From Polycladidibacter stylochi (lineage in GTDB: Bacteria > Pseudomonadota > Alphaproteobacteria > Rhizobiales > Stappiaceae): a DNA stretch of 64,000 nt. This document shows, one piece after another, positions 9,296-17,509 of this stretch (position 1 is the first letter of the stretch; every line of letters begins with the position of its first letter). Position numbers and translations under genes: made by a program. The stretch is taken from assembly GCF_001562055.1 (NCBI RefSeq), contig NZ_LLWE01000018.1:310001-374000 (forward strand). The letters run 5' to 3'. Below the pieces are notes generated by a model, which saw only the letters and a program-made list of their open reading frames with translations, had not been told where the DNA came from and did not search any database.

Positions 9296-10012
9296 CTACT
9301 CTTTCCACACTCCTTCGCGCTTTAGAATGGCAGTGGCAGCTGCTTGCTCGGCAGCGCGGCGCGACGTGCCCGAGGCTTCTTCCGGTTCAACAGCTTCCAC
9401 GCATGCTTTTATCACAAATACAGGAGCGTGATCCGGGCCTGTGCGATTGACTATTTCATAACTTGGTGTGGGTTTGCCCTTGGCCTGAGCCCATTCTTGC
9501 AATGTGGTTTTGGCATCGCGTAGGGGGCCTTTGTAGCTTTTCATCATTGCGCTGAAATTGCGATGTATGAAGGCATCTGCTTCAATAAAGCCACTGTCCA
9601 AGTAGATGGCTGCGATTATGCTTTCACACATATCGGCCAGCAAGGCTTCTTTTTTTCTGCCACCGCTGCTGATTTCTGAATCGCCCAAGCGCATATGTGG
9701 GCCTATGGCCAGTGCACGGCTTACCTGTGCGCAGGTCTCGCGTTTAACAAGCTGGTTCAAGCGGCGGGCCAGTTCGCCTTCATCGGCCTTGGGAAACTCA
9801 CGCTCCAGCATGGCGGCAATGGAAAGACCGAGAACGCGATCTCCTAAAAATTCCAAGCGCTGATAGCTGCCGGTATTTGCCTGTGATGGGGTTAGCGCAC
9901 TGGCGTGGGTCAAGGCTTTGGCTAACAGTGTTCTGTCCTTGAATTTATACTCAAGGCGTTCTTCGAGTGCATTATCCGATGCCGGCTTTAAAATTTTTCT
10001 TTTTCTGCTCAT
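9296..10012 (-). CDS. rnc: Ribonuclease III
   Basis: A 238-residue double-strand-specific endoribonuclease that processes rRNA precursors and structured mRNAs. The catalytic signature RLEFLGDRVLGL and the second acidic cluster LLADMCESIIAAIYLDSG are both intact, so Mg-dependent cleavage should be possible. The C-terminal dsRNA-binding domain begins near residue 165 (DAKTTLQEWAQAKGKPTPSY) and ends in the usual RRAAEQAAATAIL helix. It lies downstream of lepB and upstream of era. Confidence 0.97.
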   Translation of the reverse strand: MSRKRKILKPASDNALEERLEYKFKDRTLLAKALTHASALTPSQANTGSYQRLEFLGDRVLGLSIAAMLEREFPKADEGELARRLNQLVKRETCAQVSRALAIGPHMRLGDSEISSGGRKKEALLADMCESIIAAIYLDSGFIEADAFIHRNFSAMMKSYKGPLRDAKTTLQEWAQAKGKPTPSYEIVNRTGPDHAPVFVIKACVEAVEPEEASGTSRRAAEQAAATAILKREGVWKE

Positions 10013-10086
10013 ACTTGTTCTATCGCAAGGCTGGTTATAGGTAAAAGTTTACGAACAATGCCTACAACCAGCTTGTCTTATGTTTG

Positions 10087-10839
10087 TTAAAGGCTGTCGC
10101 CAAAACGTTGCCAGCGTAAACTCCAAGGCCATTTCCAAAACTGCCACGGGGCGCTGCCTTCTTGTACTGAGAAGAAGATAATTTCTGCGCGACCGACAAA
10201 GTTTTTAAGCGGTACAAAGCCGACTTGCTCCATTACGCGGCTGTCCTGCGAGTTATCACGGTTATCACCCATCATAAAGTAGTGACCTTCAGGGACATGA
10301 TAAACGCCTGTGTTATCCAGGGCACCATTCGGGGTGGCATCTAAGGTTTCGTAGCTCACACCATTGGGTAGTGTTTCGACATAGCGCGGGATGCTAATTT
10401 TCGTGCCTCGTGGCGTTGTTTCTACAAAATCGTCAATGCGTTTACGCTCAACCAGCTTGCCATTGATGTAGAGCCGACTGTTTTTTACCTGAATTTCATC
10501 ACCAGGCAGACCGATAACACGCTTGATATAGTCTGTTGAATTATCCGTTGGCAGTTTGAAAACCGCTATGTCACCACGCTTAGGGTTTGAAGACCAAATG
10601 CGCCCTGAGATAGGGGCCAAGCCATAGGGGAAAGAGTACTGCGAATAACCATAGCTATATTTGGAAACAAACAGATAGTCACCAATCAGCAAGGTATCCT
10701 TCATGGAGCCACTAGGTATATTGAAGGGCTGAAACAAAAAAGTACGCACGACAAGGGCTAGCAACAAGGCCTGTGCTATTACCTTTATGGTTTCATAAAG
10801 ACCGCCCTCTTGCTCTTTGCTTTCGTTGGTCACGCTCAT
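10087..10839 (-). CDS. lepB: Signal peptidase I
   Basis: A 250-residue inner-membrane protease that removes signal peptides from exported proteins. One membrane helix (about residues 18-37) precedes the catalytic Ser45 in NIPSGSMKDTL; the general base is Lys106 in TDYIKRVIGLPGDE. Box E, MGDNRDNSQDSR, is complete. It has a single membrane anchor rather than the two of the E. coli enzyme, which is usual for alphaproteobacteria. It is the first gene of lepB-rnc-era-recO, and the 330-base gap before it is where a promoter would have to be. Confidence 0.97.
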   Translation of the reverse strand: MSVTNESKEQEGGLYETIKVIAQALLLALVVRTFLFQPFNIPSGSMKDTLLIGDYLFVSKYSYGYSQYSFPYGLAPISGRIWSSNPKRGDIAVFKLPTDNSTDYIKRVIGLPGDEIQVKNSRLYINGKLVERKRIDDFVETTPRGTKISIPRYVETLPNGVSYETLDATPNGALDNTGVYHVPEGHYFMMGDNRDNSQDSRVMEQVGFVPLKNFVGRAEIIFFSVQEGSAPWQFWKWPWSLRWQRFGDSL

Positions 10840-11169
10840 ATTGTTCCCTTAATAAAAATAGGTTGGCCGGAAACTGTGGGTTTGGGCCGCGCTGTAATAT
10901 GGCACTTTGCTTCATTTGTCATCGTTAATGAAGTCAATCAGGTACATGTAACCATAGTTGGCTATAGTTCAAGGGATCAATGCCAGTTTGACCCTTGCTA
11001 GGAGAATTGATTCACCACTTATGACAGTACCTTGCAATCTCTTAATGGTTTGCTTTAGTCAGTGCAATCCATAGGTTTTGAATTTGTCCGACCTGTGTTT
11101 ACAAGTGTGCTCGGTCAATGGATGAGTGAATTGCCTATTTTAGGAAATACAATAGTTAGGCGCTTATAG
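10840..11169. other. Non-coding gap between lepB and acpS
   Basis: These 330 bases contain no plausible gene on either strand. They separate acpS from lepB on the minus strand and should hold the promoter for lepB-rnc-era-recO. I see no strong hairpin, repeat or recognisable riboswitch. Confidence 0.5.
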
Positions 11170-11589
11170 CTACTCTTGTGGGTTCGGCCATGATTGTGGG
11201 CAGGCGGAAATGACCACAAATGCTTGAGCATAGGGAAAGTCGTCGGTTATTGTGAGGTCTATTTGGGCGCGAAAGCCCTCCGGTGTCATGGCTTGCAAGC
11301 GTTGGGCGGCCTTGCCTGTTAAGTTGAGCGTTGGTTTGCCTGAGGGTAAGTTTTTAACGCCCATTTCTTTCCACGCGGTGCCCATAGAAAGCCCTGTTCC
11401 TAAAGCTTTTGCGCAGGCTTCTTTGGCAGCGAAACGCTTGGCGTATGAGGCCGCTCGATTTTTGCGCTTGTCCGATTTATCCTGTTCAATTGTTGTGAAA
11501 ACGCGATTTTCAAAGCGGCCGGGGAAGCGCTCGAGAGTTTTTTCAATACGCCGGATATCACATAAATCAGTTCCAGTCCCTAATATCAT
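11170..11589 (-). CDS. acpS: Holo-[acyl-carrier-protein] synthase
   Basis: A 139-residue enzyme that transfers 4'-phosphopantetheine from CoA to the serine of ACP, needed for all fatty-acid synthesis. The conserved start [16 protein letters not shown] supplies the first metal-binding Asp, and [15 protein letters not shown] supplies the second metal ligand and the CoA-binding lysine. The length is slightly above the family norm because of a polar C-terminal tail. It sits between the DUF2062 and lepB genes, as in other Hyphomicrobiales. Confidence 0.95.
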   Translation of the reverse strand: MILGTGTDLCDIRRIEKTLERFPGRFENRVFTTIEQDKSDKRKNRAASYAKRFAAKEACAKALGTGLSMGTAWKEMGVKNLPSGKPTLNLTGKAAQRLQAMTPEGFRAQIDLTITDDFPYAQAFVVISACPQSWPNPQE

Positions 11590-11633
11590 TTTGATGCCTT
11601 TTTGCTGCGCGATAACAAAAATGATTATGTTGG

Positions 11634-12239
11634 TTAACTATCTTGATTGCTCTTTTTGCTTTGGTGATATACTTGAAAGCGGTGGTAGCGGTTTTTTTGA
11701 TAGGTTCTTACGGCCGCTTTAATAGGGAAGTAAAAGCACAGCCCTACAGCGAGAGCCAGCGGTAAGCTGCCAACCAGCATGGGTAGGAGTGTATCCATGG
11801 ATTTGGTCAGCATAAGTGTGATTTTGTCTAAGAGACCGAGGTGATGGCTCGCGGCCATATGCGCCTTATGGATTGCTTTTAGGTTGGGTGTTGCCGTTGC
11901 TTCTTGCTGTAATAAAAAACTTCCAAACTGGTAGGTTGTCGCCCAGATGAACGGGAAAGTTAGCGGATTGCCAACAGAAGTACCAAGCGCAGCGGCAAGC
12001 ATGTTGCCGCGAATGATGTAAGCAAGAATGAAACTTAAGATAAAGTGAAAACCGACAAACGGGGTCATGGAAGCTGCTGCCCCGCAAGCAAAGCCGATTG
12101 CCACAGTATGTGGACTAGCCGAAAGCCTTAGCACGCGTTTACTGAAATATTTTGCTGAACGGCGCCAGCTATGCCTTGGCCAAACGGCGACTCGCAAGCG
12201 TTGTAAACGTGTGGGTTTGGTACGGCGTTTAAAAAGCAT
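11634..12239 (-). CDS. DUF2062 membrane protein
   Basis: 201 residues with a basic N-terminus ([14 protein letters not shown]), two or three membrane segments in the first half, including [19 protein letters not shown], and the family hallmark [14 protein letters not shown] near residue 95. A further helix ([18 protein letters not shown]) precedes a polar tail. Its function is unknown; it is carried between the (p)ppGpp synthetase gene and acpS across Hyphomicrobiales. The gap to acpS is 44 bases, so it is probably part of the same transcript. Confidence 0.85.
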   Translation of the reverse strand: MLFKRRTKPTRLQRLRVAVWPRHSWRRSAKYFSKRVLRLSASPHTVAIGFACGAAASMTPFVGFHFILSFILAYIIRGNMLAAALGTSVGNPLTFPFIWATTYQFGSFLLQQEATATPNLKAIHKAHMAASHHLGLLDKITLMLTKSMDTLLPMLVGSLPLALAVGLCFYFPIKAAVRTYQKNRYHRFQVYHQSKKSNQDS

Positions 12240-12434
12240 TCTGGTGCTCTTACTCTCTTTAAAGCCAGGCTTTCGTTGAAGCCTTTGGTTGGCTTGGTAT
12301 GGTCTTATACCATCAGTTTAGCTATTGACATTTGAATAGCGGTTATACTGCAATTACGGCATTAGCAAGCTGAAATACTGATTTATTTACCTAATAGCTT
12401 TAATAGGTTGTTGATGCTACCAGAGATTGCGAAT

Positions 12435-12468
12435 GATGAAGTCCCAATTTGTTTGTTGGAACTTCATC
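12435..12468 (-). terminator. Hairpin after rsh
   Basis: A 13-bp stem (12435-12447 with 12456-12468, one G-U pair when read as minus-strand RNA) with an 8-base loop begins 7 bases after the rsh stop codon. It has no T-run on the minus strand, so it could terminate weakly or protect the 3' end of the rsh mRNA. Confidence 0.5.
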
Positions 12469-12475
12469 GTAGCAG

Positions 12476-14707
12476 TTAGCCGTTAATACGGCGTGCATCG
12501 GAAACATTCGTCCGTGCTCTTAGTTGCTTTAATATTTGATTGAGGTGTTTTAAATCCCATACTTCCAAATCAATTTGCATTTCATGGAAGTCGCTAGCTT
12601 TACGTAGCATGCGGATATTATCGATATTGCCGTTTAGATCGCCGATAATACGGGTAATTGTTGCCAAGGAGCCGGGCTCGTTAACCGCATAAACGGCAAT
12701 TTGAGCAGGGAAGCGCTCGGGGTTTTCCGAGTCGAGCTCCCATCGTACGTCAAGCCATCTATCCGGTTGGTCGTCAAACTCCTTGAGGTCAGGAGATTGG
12801 ATCGGGTAAATTGTAATGCCGATACCTGGGGTTAGGATGCCGACTATGCGATCGCCTGGGACTGCGCCGCCATTGGGCGCAAAGCGTACCGGTAGTGCGC
12901 CCGACATACCACGAATAGGTAGGGCGTTGGTTGTGCCATCTTCTTGCAGTGTCTCGGGTATTTTAAATTTGACGGAGGAATTTTGCTCCATATCGAACCA
13001 CCCTTCGGCAGCATTGCCGGTTGGTAGTGCCTGTTTGGTGCGTTCGGCTGCAGCCTCTGCATTACAATCGGGGTGAACGGTTTCTAAAACGCTTCGGCTG
13101 CTGAGCTCGCCTTGGCCAACACTGACTAAAAGATCGAGCAGGGAGCTCTTACCCAGTGTTTGCAGGTAGGCTTCCAGATCTTCTAATTGCAACTCTTGTC
13201 CTGCGCGTTCAAAGGCACGTTCTAATATGTGCTTGCCTAGATCGCCATATTGCTGGCGGGCAGAGGCACGGGTGGCGCGGCGTATTGCGGCGCGGGCCTT
13301 GCCTGTGACGGCGATGTTTTCCCAAGCCGGGGGCGGCGTTTGCGCTTTTGAGCGCACGACCTCAACCTCATCACCATTGGCAAGTACTGTGACAAGTGAA
13401 GATATTCGGCCATTTACTTTACAACCAACGCATGTATTGCCAATGTCAGTATGCACCGCATAGGCAAAGTCGATTGGGGTTGCGCCGCGTGGCAAGGCGA
13501 TTAACCGGCCTTTCGGGGTGAAGCAAAATACCTGGTCATGGAAGAGCTCGAGCTTGGTGTGCTCTAAAAACTCCTCGGGTGTATCGCCTTGTGACAGCAT
13601 GTCGATTGTTGTGCGCAGCCAGCCGTAAGCCCTTGATTCTGCTGTTAGGTGAGAGATATCTCTCCCGCCCGTTACACCATCCTTGTAAAGCGCATGGGCT
13701 GCAATGCCGTTTTCGGCAATACGATGCATGGTGTGGGTGCGAATTTGTAGCTCTACGCGCTGGCGCTTTGGACCAACGACGGTGGTGTGTATTGAGCGAT
13801 AGTCGTTTTGTTTCGGGGTAGATATGTAATCTTTAAATCGACCGGGGACACTAGGCCATGCGGTATGAATGACACCAAGAACGCGATAGCATGCTTCGAC
13901 AGTAGAGACGATTACCCGAAAGCCATAGATATCTGAGAGCTGTTCAAAGCCAAGGGACTTTTGTTCCATTTTTCGGAAAATGGAGTAGGCGCGCTTTTCG
14001 CGGCCACTCACTTTTGCTGTGATGCCGCGCTCTGCTAGTCTTTGGGTGAGGTCGGCCTCAATATCTGCGATCAGGCCTTCGTTTTTATCATGTAGTTGAC
14101 TAAGGCGCTCTTTAATTGTTTGACAAGCTTCGGGGTAAAGGGTTTGGAAAGAGATATCTTCCAGCTCATCACGGATGTCTTGCATACCCATTCGACCCGC
14201 GAGTGGTGCATAGATCTCCATCGTTTCTTCGGCTATTCGCGCTCGCTTGTCTTCGCGCATGTGGTGTAGGGTGCGCATATTGTGCAGCCTGTCTGCCAGT
14301 TTTACCAGTAGAACGCGCACATCGTCAGCGATGGCCAGCAATAGTTTGCGGAAGTTCTCGGCTTGTTTGGCTTTGCGCGAGACGAGGTCAAGGCGGGAGA
14401 TTTTGGTCAAGCCTTCGACCAGTTTGCCGATTTCCTCGCCGAATAGTGTATCAATTTCGGCACGGGTGGCGTCGGTGTCTTCAATGGTATCGTGAAGAAG
14501 TGCAACCGCAATTGTCGCGTCGTCTAATTTTAAATCTGTTAGGATAGCTGCAACTTCAAGCGGGTGGGAAAAGTAGGGGTCGCCGGAAGCTCTAAATTGC
14601 GAACCATGCTTTTGCATGGCATAAACATATGCTTTGTTGAGTAGTGCTTCGTCAGCTTCAGGGTTGTACCTTGTTACTCTTTCAACTAGCTCATACTGAC
14701 GCATCAT
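12476..14707 (-). CDS. rsh: Bifunctional (p)ppGpp synthetase/hydrolase, Rsh
   Basis: A 743-residue RelA/SpoT-family protein that sets the alarmone level of the stringent response. The HD hydrolase domain keeps its metal residues (HPLEVAAIL, then LLHDTIEDT near residues 70-78), so hydrolysis should work. The synthetase domain has YGFRVIV and GRFKDYISTPKQNDYRSIHT (about residues 270-305). TGS follows (TPKGRLIALPRGATPIDFAYAVH), and a C-terminal ACT domain begins after FPAQIAVYAV. The full domain set marks the single long Rsh of alphaproteobacteria. It lies 89 bases after rpoZ, the usual order. Confidence 0.96.
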   Translation of the reverse strand: MMRQYELVERVTRYNPEADEALLNKAYVYAMQKHGSQFRASGDPYFSHPLEVAAILTDLKLDDATIAVALLHDTIEDTDATRAEIDTLFGEEIGKLVEGLTKISRLDLVSRKAKQAENFRKLLLAIADDVRVLLVKLADRLHNMRTLHHMREDKRARIAEETMEIYAPLAGRMGMQDIRDELEDISFQTLYPEACQTIKERLSQLHDKNEGLIADIEADLTQRLAERGITAKVSGREKRAYSIFRKMEQKSLGFEQLSDIYGFRVIVSTVEACYRVLGVIHTAWPSVPGRFKDYISTPKQNDYRSIHTTVVGPKRQRVELQIRTHTMHRIAENGIAAHALYKDGVTGGRDISHLTAESRAYGWLRTTIDMLSQGDTPEEFLEHTKLELFHDQVFCFTPKGRLIALPRGATPIDFAYAVHTDIGNTCVGCKVNGRISSLVTVLANGDEVEVVRSKAQTPPPAWENIAVTGKARAAIRRATRASARQQYGDLGKHILERAFERAGQELQLEDLEAYLQTLGKSSLLDLLVSVGQGELSSRSVLETVHPDCNAEAAAERTKQALPTGNAAEGWFDMEQNSSVKFKIPETLQEDGTTNALPIRGMSGALPVRFAPNGGAVPGDRIVGILTPGIGITIYPIQSPDLKEFDDQPDRWLDVRWELDSENPERFPAQIAVYAVNEPGSLATITRIIGDLNGNIDNIRMLRKASDFHEMQIDLEVWDLKHLNQILKQLRARTNVSDARRING

Positions 14708-14796
14708 GGTGGTGGCCGATCAATTTTAGTTTAAATCAATAGGCACCGGCCAAATGGGGCGCCGACAAGGCCGGCGCCGGCAATTATCTGTCAGAC

Positions 14797-15192
14797 TTAA
14801 TAATCGTCTGTACGTTCAGGTGGTACCAGACCTTCGAGCCCTTTGAGCAAGTCTTCTTCGCTCATCGTATCGAATTCAACCTGACTGTCATCAACGCTAT
14901 TAATTTCTACAGCGCGACGGTCTGTCGGAATCATTGGGGCTGTTTCTGGTTCTGGCTCATCCACTTCTACGTATTTTTGTAGGGAGTGGATCAGATCTTC
15001 TTTCAAGTCTTCCGGAGAAATTCGTTCATCTGCGATCTCACGCAGTGAGCATACCGGGTTCTTGTCATTATCGCGGTCGATGGTCAACGGCGAACCGCTA
15101 GAAATCATCCGGGCGCGATGGCTGGCAAGCAATACCAGTTCGAACCGGTTTTCGACCTTGTCGATGCAATCTTCGACGGTCACGCGCGCCAT
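14797..15192 (-). CDS. rpoZ: RNA polymerase omega subunit
   Basis: 131 residues. The N-terminal half is the omega fold ([30 protein letters not shown]), which helps assemble beta' into RNA polymerase and in other bacteria forms part of a (p)ppGpp site; this fits the rsh gene next door. The C-terminal half is acidic ([20 protein letters not shown]). GGAG lies 7 bases before the ATG at 15192 and only one base before an ATG at 15198, which decides the start at 15192. It heads the leftward core cluster. Confidence 0.95.
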   Translation of the reverse strand: MARVTVEDCIDKVENRFELVLLASHRARMISSGSPLTIDRDNDKNPVCSLREIADERISPEDLKEDLIHSLQKYVEVDEPEPETAPMIPTDRRAVEINSVDDSQVEFDTMSEEDLLKGLEGLVPPERTDDY

Positions 15193-15857
15193 AGACATAC
15201 TCCATAGTTTGATGGGAATTTAGTCAGACACAATTATAGTGCTTTACAAAGAAGATCAAGTGGCAAGTTATGGCTTGTTGAATATTTTCCAAATGATACA
15301 CTTCATTTGAGTAGCTTTCAAAAGACAATAAGGAGTAATTAACTAGTTTTGCCAAAGAACGTAGAGGTAATTTTGATTCTCTTGCACCAGTGATATCTTA
15401 AGAGCGATCTGGTAATTATCTTCAAATTGTACCAACTAGTAAAAAACGTCGATTTGTCTGTAACATTTGGATTATCGTTTAATCAGAGGGAATTCGTAGG
15501 GTAAAACCAGAGGTTTGTTTGGCAATTTTATTAGTGATAGCATAAAAAACTATGAGTTATTTATCTGTTCCTGTTAATTTTACAGGAGAGTGACTGTCAA
15601 TTTTTTTCAGCTTGTTTTAAATTCGTCAATCTGAATCGGGACGCATTGGCCTTTTTTTAACGGGTCTTGCGTAAATAAGGAAGGGTAAGCCAGTGCTATG
15701 GCCGGATGTCTCGTCCGCTTCCGATAAAAAAGGTGTAACAAGGCTTATTGCTAAGGTATACTCGTATTATTCTGGGTGATTTTACACTTAACGATACGGA
15801 TACCCTATAACGAGTTTGTGACAGAAAATACTGTGCATTGGAAAGGCTAAAAACAAT
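15193..15857. other. Long non-coding region between rpoZ and the NYN gene
   Basis: 665 AT-rich bases between two divergent genes, the longest gap in the window. It should contain promoters for both sides. A small stem CCTGT/ACAGG near 15579-15595 and T-runs near 15600 and 15652 are visible, but no tRNA, known riboswitch or credible small ORF. A regulatory RNA is possible but unproven. Confidence 0.4.
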
Positions 15858-16445
15858 ATGTTCGATCCCAGAGAAAAAATTGCTTTATTCATTGATGGGG
15901 CCAATCTTTATTCAACAGCTAAAGCAATTGGCTTCGATATTGATTACAAAAGGCTTTTGAAAGAGTTTCAATCAAAAGGCTATCTGTTACGCGCTTACTA
16001 TTATACTGCACTTGTTGAGGAGCAAGAGTACTCTTCGATTAGACCACTAATCGATTGGCTTGATTATAATGGTTATAAAGTTGTAACGAAACCGGTGAAG
16101 GAATTTGTCGATTCTACCGGGCGGCGCAAAATTAAAGGCAATATGGACATTGAGTTGGCCGTTGATGCCATGCAGTTGGTTGATCAGGTTGATCACGTGG
16201 TCCTCTTCTCAGGCGATGGTGACTTCCGTTCGCTGGTTGAGGCGTTACAGCGACGTGGGCGCAAGGTTTCGGTTGTTTCCACATTGCAAACGCAGCCGCC
16301 GATGATTGCCGATGATCTGCGCCGTCAAGCGGACCACTTTATCGAGCTCAGCACTCTTATGCAGCGCGTTGGTCGTGATCCTAATGAGCGCCCACAGCGT
16401 ATGATGGAAGATGACCCTGAAGGATTGATGGACGAAGATTACTAG
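15858..16445 (+). CDS. NYN-domain protein, LabA/DUF88 family, putative RNase
   Basis: A 195-residue protein of the PIN-like NYN nuclease group. The acidic metal-site residues are all present: Asp13 in FIDGAN, Asp97 in KGNMDIELAVDAM, and Asp120 and Asp122 in FSGDGDF. The fold ends near residue 170 and a polar acidic tail (MMEDDPEGLMDEDY) follows. By family analogy it may cleave RNA in a Mg-dependent way; no substrate is known. It stands divergently to rpoZ-rsh, a neighbourhood I recall as conserved in Hyphomicrobiales. A terminator follows closely. Confidence 0.85.
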   Translation: MFDPREKIALFIDGANLYSTAKAIGFDIDYKRLLKEFQSKGYLLRAYYYTALVEEQEYSSIRPLIDWLDYNGYKVVTKPVKEFVDSTGRRKIKGNMDIELAVDAMQLVDQVDHVVLFSGDGDFRSLVEALQRRGRKVSVVSTLQTQPPMIADDLRRQADHFIELSTLMQRVGRDPNERPQRMMEDDPEGLMDEDY

Positions 16446-16503
16446 TAGATAAATTACCCTATAAAAAAGCAGTTTAATGCTTTCAGGGGAATGAGTTTTG
16501 CAG

Positions 16504-16530
16504 GGGTGATCTACTGGGTCACCCTTTTTT
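16504..16530 (+). terminator. Intrinsic terminator after the NYN gene
   Basis: An 8-bp stem with one G-U pair, GGGTGATC (16504-16511) with GGTCACCC (16517-16524), a 5-base loop and a run of six T at 16525-16530. It lies 59 bases after the NYN stop codon. Confidence 0.85.
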
Positions 16531-16580
16531 CGTGGGACAACAAAACTCCGCCTTGCTGGTATTATTATGCGCTTTACTTT

Positions 16581-16650
16581 TGTATTTGAAGGTATTTGAA
16601 GGTATTTGAAGGTATTTGAAGGTATTTGAAGGTATTTGAAGGTATTTGAG
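16581..16650. repeat. Seven-copy 10-bp tandem repeat
   Basis: Unit GGTATTTGAA is repeated head to tail from 16581 to 16650. The five inner copies are identical; the first (TG at its 5' end) and the last (G at its 3' end) each differ by one base. The array ends two bases beyond the stop codon of the minus-strand bpt gene and lies downstream of the NYN terminator, between two convergent genes. It is a candidate variable-number repeat; no function is evident. Confidence 0.97.
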
Positions 16651-16652
16651 AT

Positions 16653-17471
16653 CTATAGCTTTTTGTGTTGTGTGGCTAATAGTTCCATAGCTGAATTGGG
16701 AATGGCTCTTTTGTTGCTTGTAGTTTTTTCTTTTTGCGGCTTTGGTACGACTTGGGACACTTTGTGCCAGCCTTGAGGGCCTAAATGTTCTTGTGGTTGA
16801 AAGCGTTCTTTATATGTCATCTTCGGAGAGTTTTTGACCCAATACCCTAGATAGAGGTAGGGAAGATTTAAGCTTGCGGCGCGTTGAATATGATCGAGTA
16901 TTAAATAGGTGCCGATGCTTGATGGTTTAATATGTGGGTCATAGAAGGAATAAACCATAGATAGACCATCAGTTAGACGGTCCGTAAGAGCTACGGCACT
17001 CAAATCTTCGCTTCCAATATAACGATATTCAATGACTGCGGTTTCGACGTGAGTATCTTCTACCATCATCGAATAATCGTGTAGTGACATGTTCTGCATG
17101 CCGCCATCGTCGTGACGTTCATTCAAATAGGACTGGAAAAGCTCATATTGTCTTGCAGAGGGAATAGGTGGTAACTCTTCCCCAATTAGGCTTTTATGGG
17201 CTTTCCACTGTCGCTTGAGTGACTTTGTCCAAATAAACTCATCAACGCATACGCGAACAGATATGCAGGCACTGCATTTTTCACAGGCAGGGCGATATGC
17301 GATGTTTTGTGATCGGCGAAATCCGCCTTGCGTAAGCAAATCATTTAAAGCAGAAGCCTTTGGGCCGACCAAATGAGTGAAGACCTTACGCTCTTTCAGT
17401 CCGGCAATATACGGGCACTCGGCAGGTGCTGTGAGATAAAAATGGGGGTTATCATAGGTTTGCTTTGTCAT
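16653..17471 (-). CDS. bpt: Aspartate/glutamate leucyltransferase
   Basis: A 272-residue leucyl-tRNA-protein transferase that adds Leu to proteins with N-terminal Asp or Glu, marking them for ClpS/ClpAP (N-degron pathway). The N-terminal ATE region shows [19 protein letters not shown] and [12 protein letters not shown] with clustered cysteines. The C-terminal GNAT-like half has [20 protein letters not shown] and [22 protein letters not shown]. The length and the GYWV motif fit the bacterial Bpt branch. It is convergent with the NYN gene and starts 38 bases after the SLC13 carrier gene. Confidence 0.93.
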   Translation of the reverse strand: MTKQTYDNPHFYLTAPAECPYIAGLKERKVFTHLVGPKASALNDLLTQGGFRRSQNIAYRPACEKCSACISVRVCVDEFIWTKSLKRQWKAHKSLIGEELPPIPSARQYELFQSYLNERHDDGGMQNMSLHDYSMMVEDTHVETAVIEYRYIGSEDLSAVALTDRLTDGLSMVYSFYDPHIKPSSIGTYLILDHIQRAASLNLPYLYLGYWVKNSPKMTYKERFQPQEHLGPQGWHKVSQVVPKPQKEKTTSNKRAIPNSAMELLATQHKKL

Positions 17472-17509
17472 GGGTCATCCTATGCCGGCAAGATCACCTT
17501 GAATAGAGC

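Noticed and set aside
14116-14547. 143-codon plus-strand frame in rsh
   Set aside because: It is antisense to the HD domain of rsh; its Cys/Arg-rich composition is that of a shadow frame.
16581-16650. Possible CRISPR array at the 10-bp repeats
   Set aside because: The unit is only 10 bp, there are no spacers between copies, and no cas gene is present.
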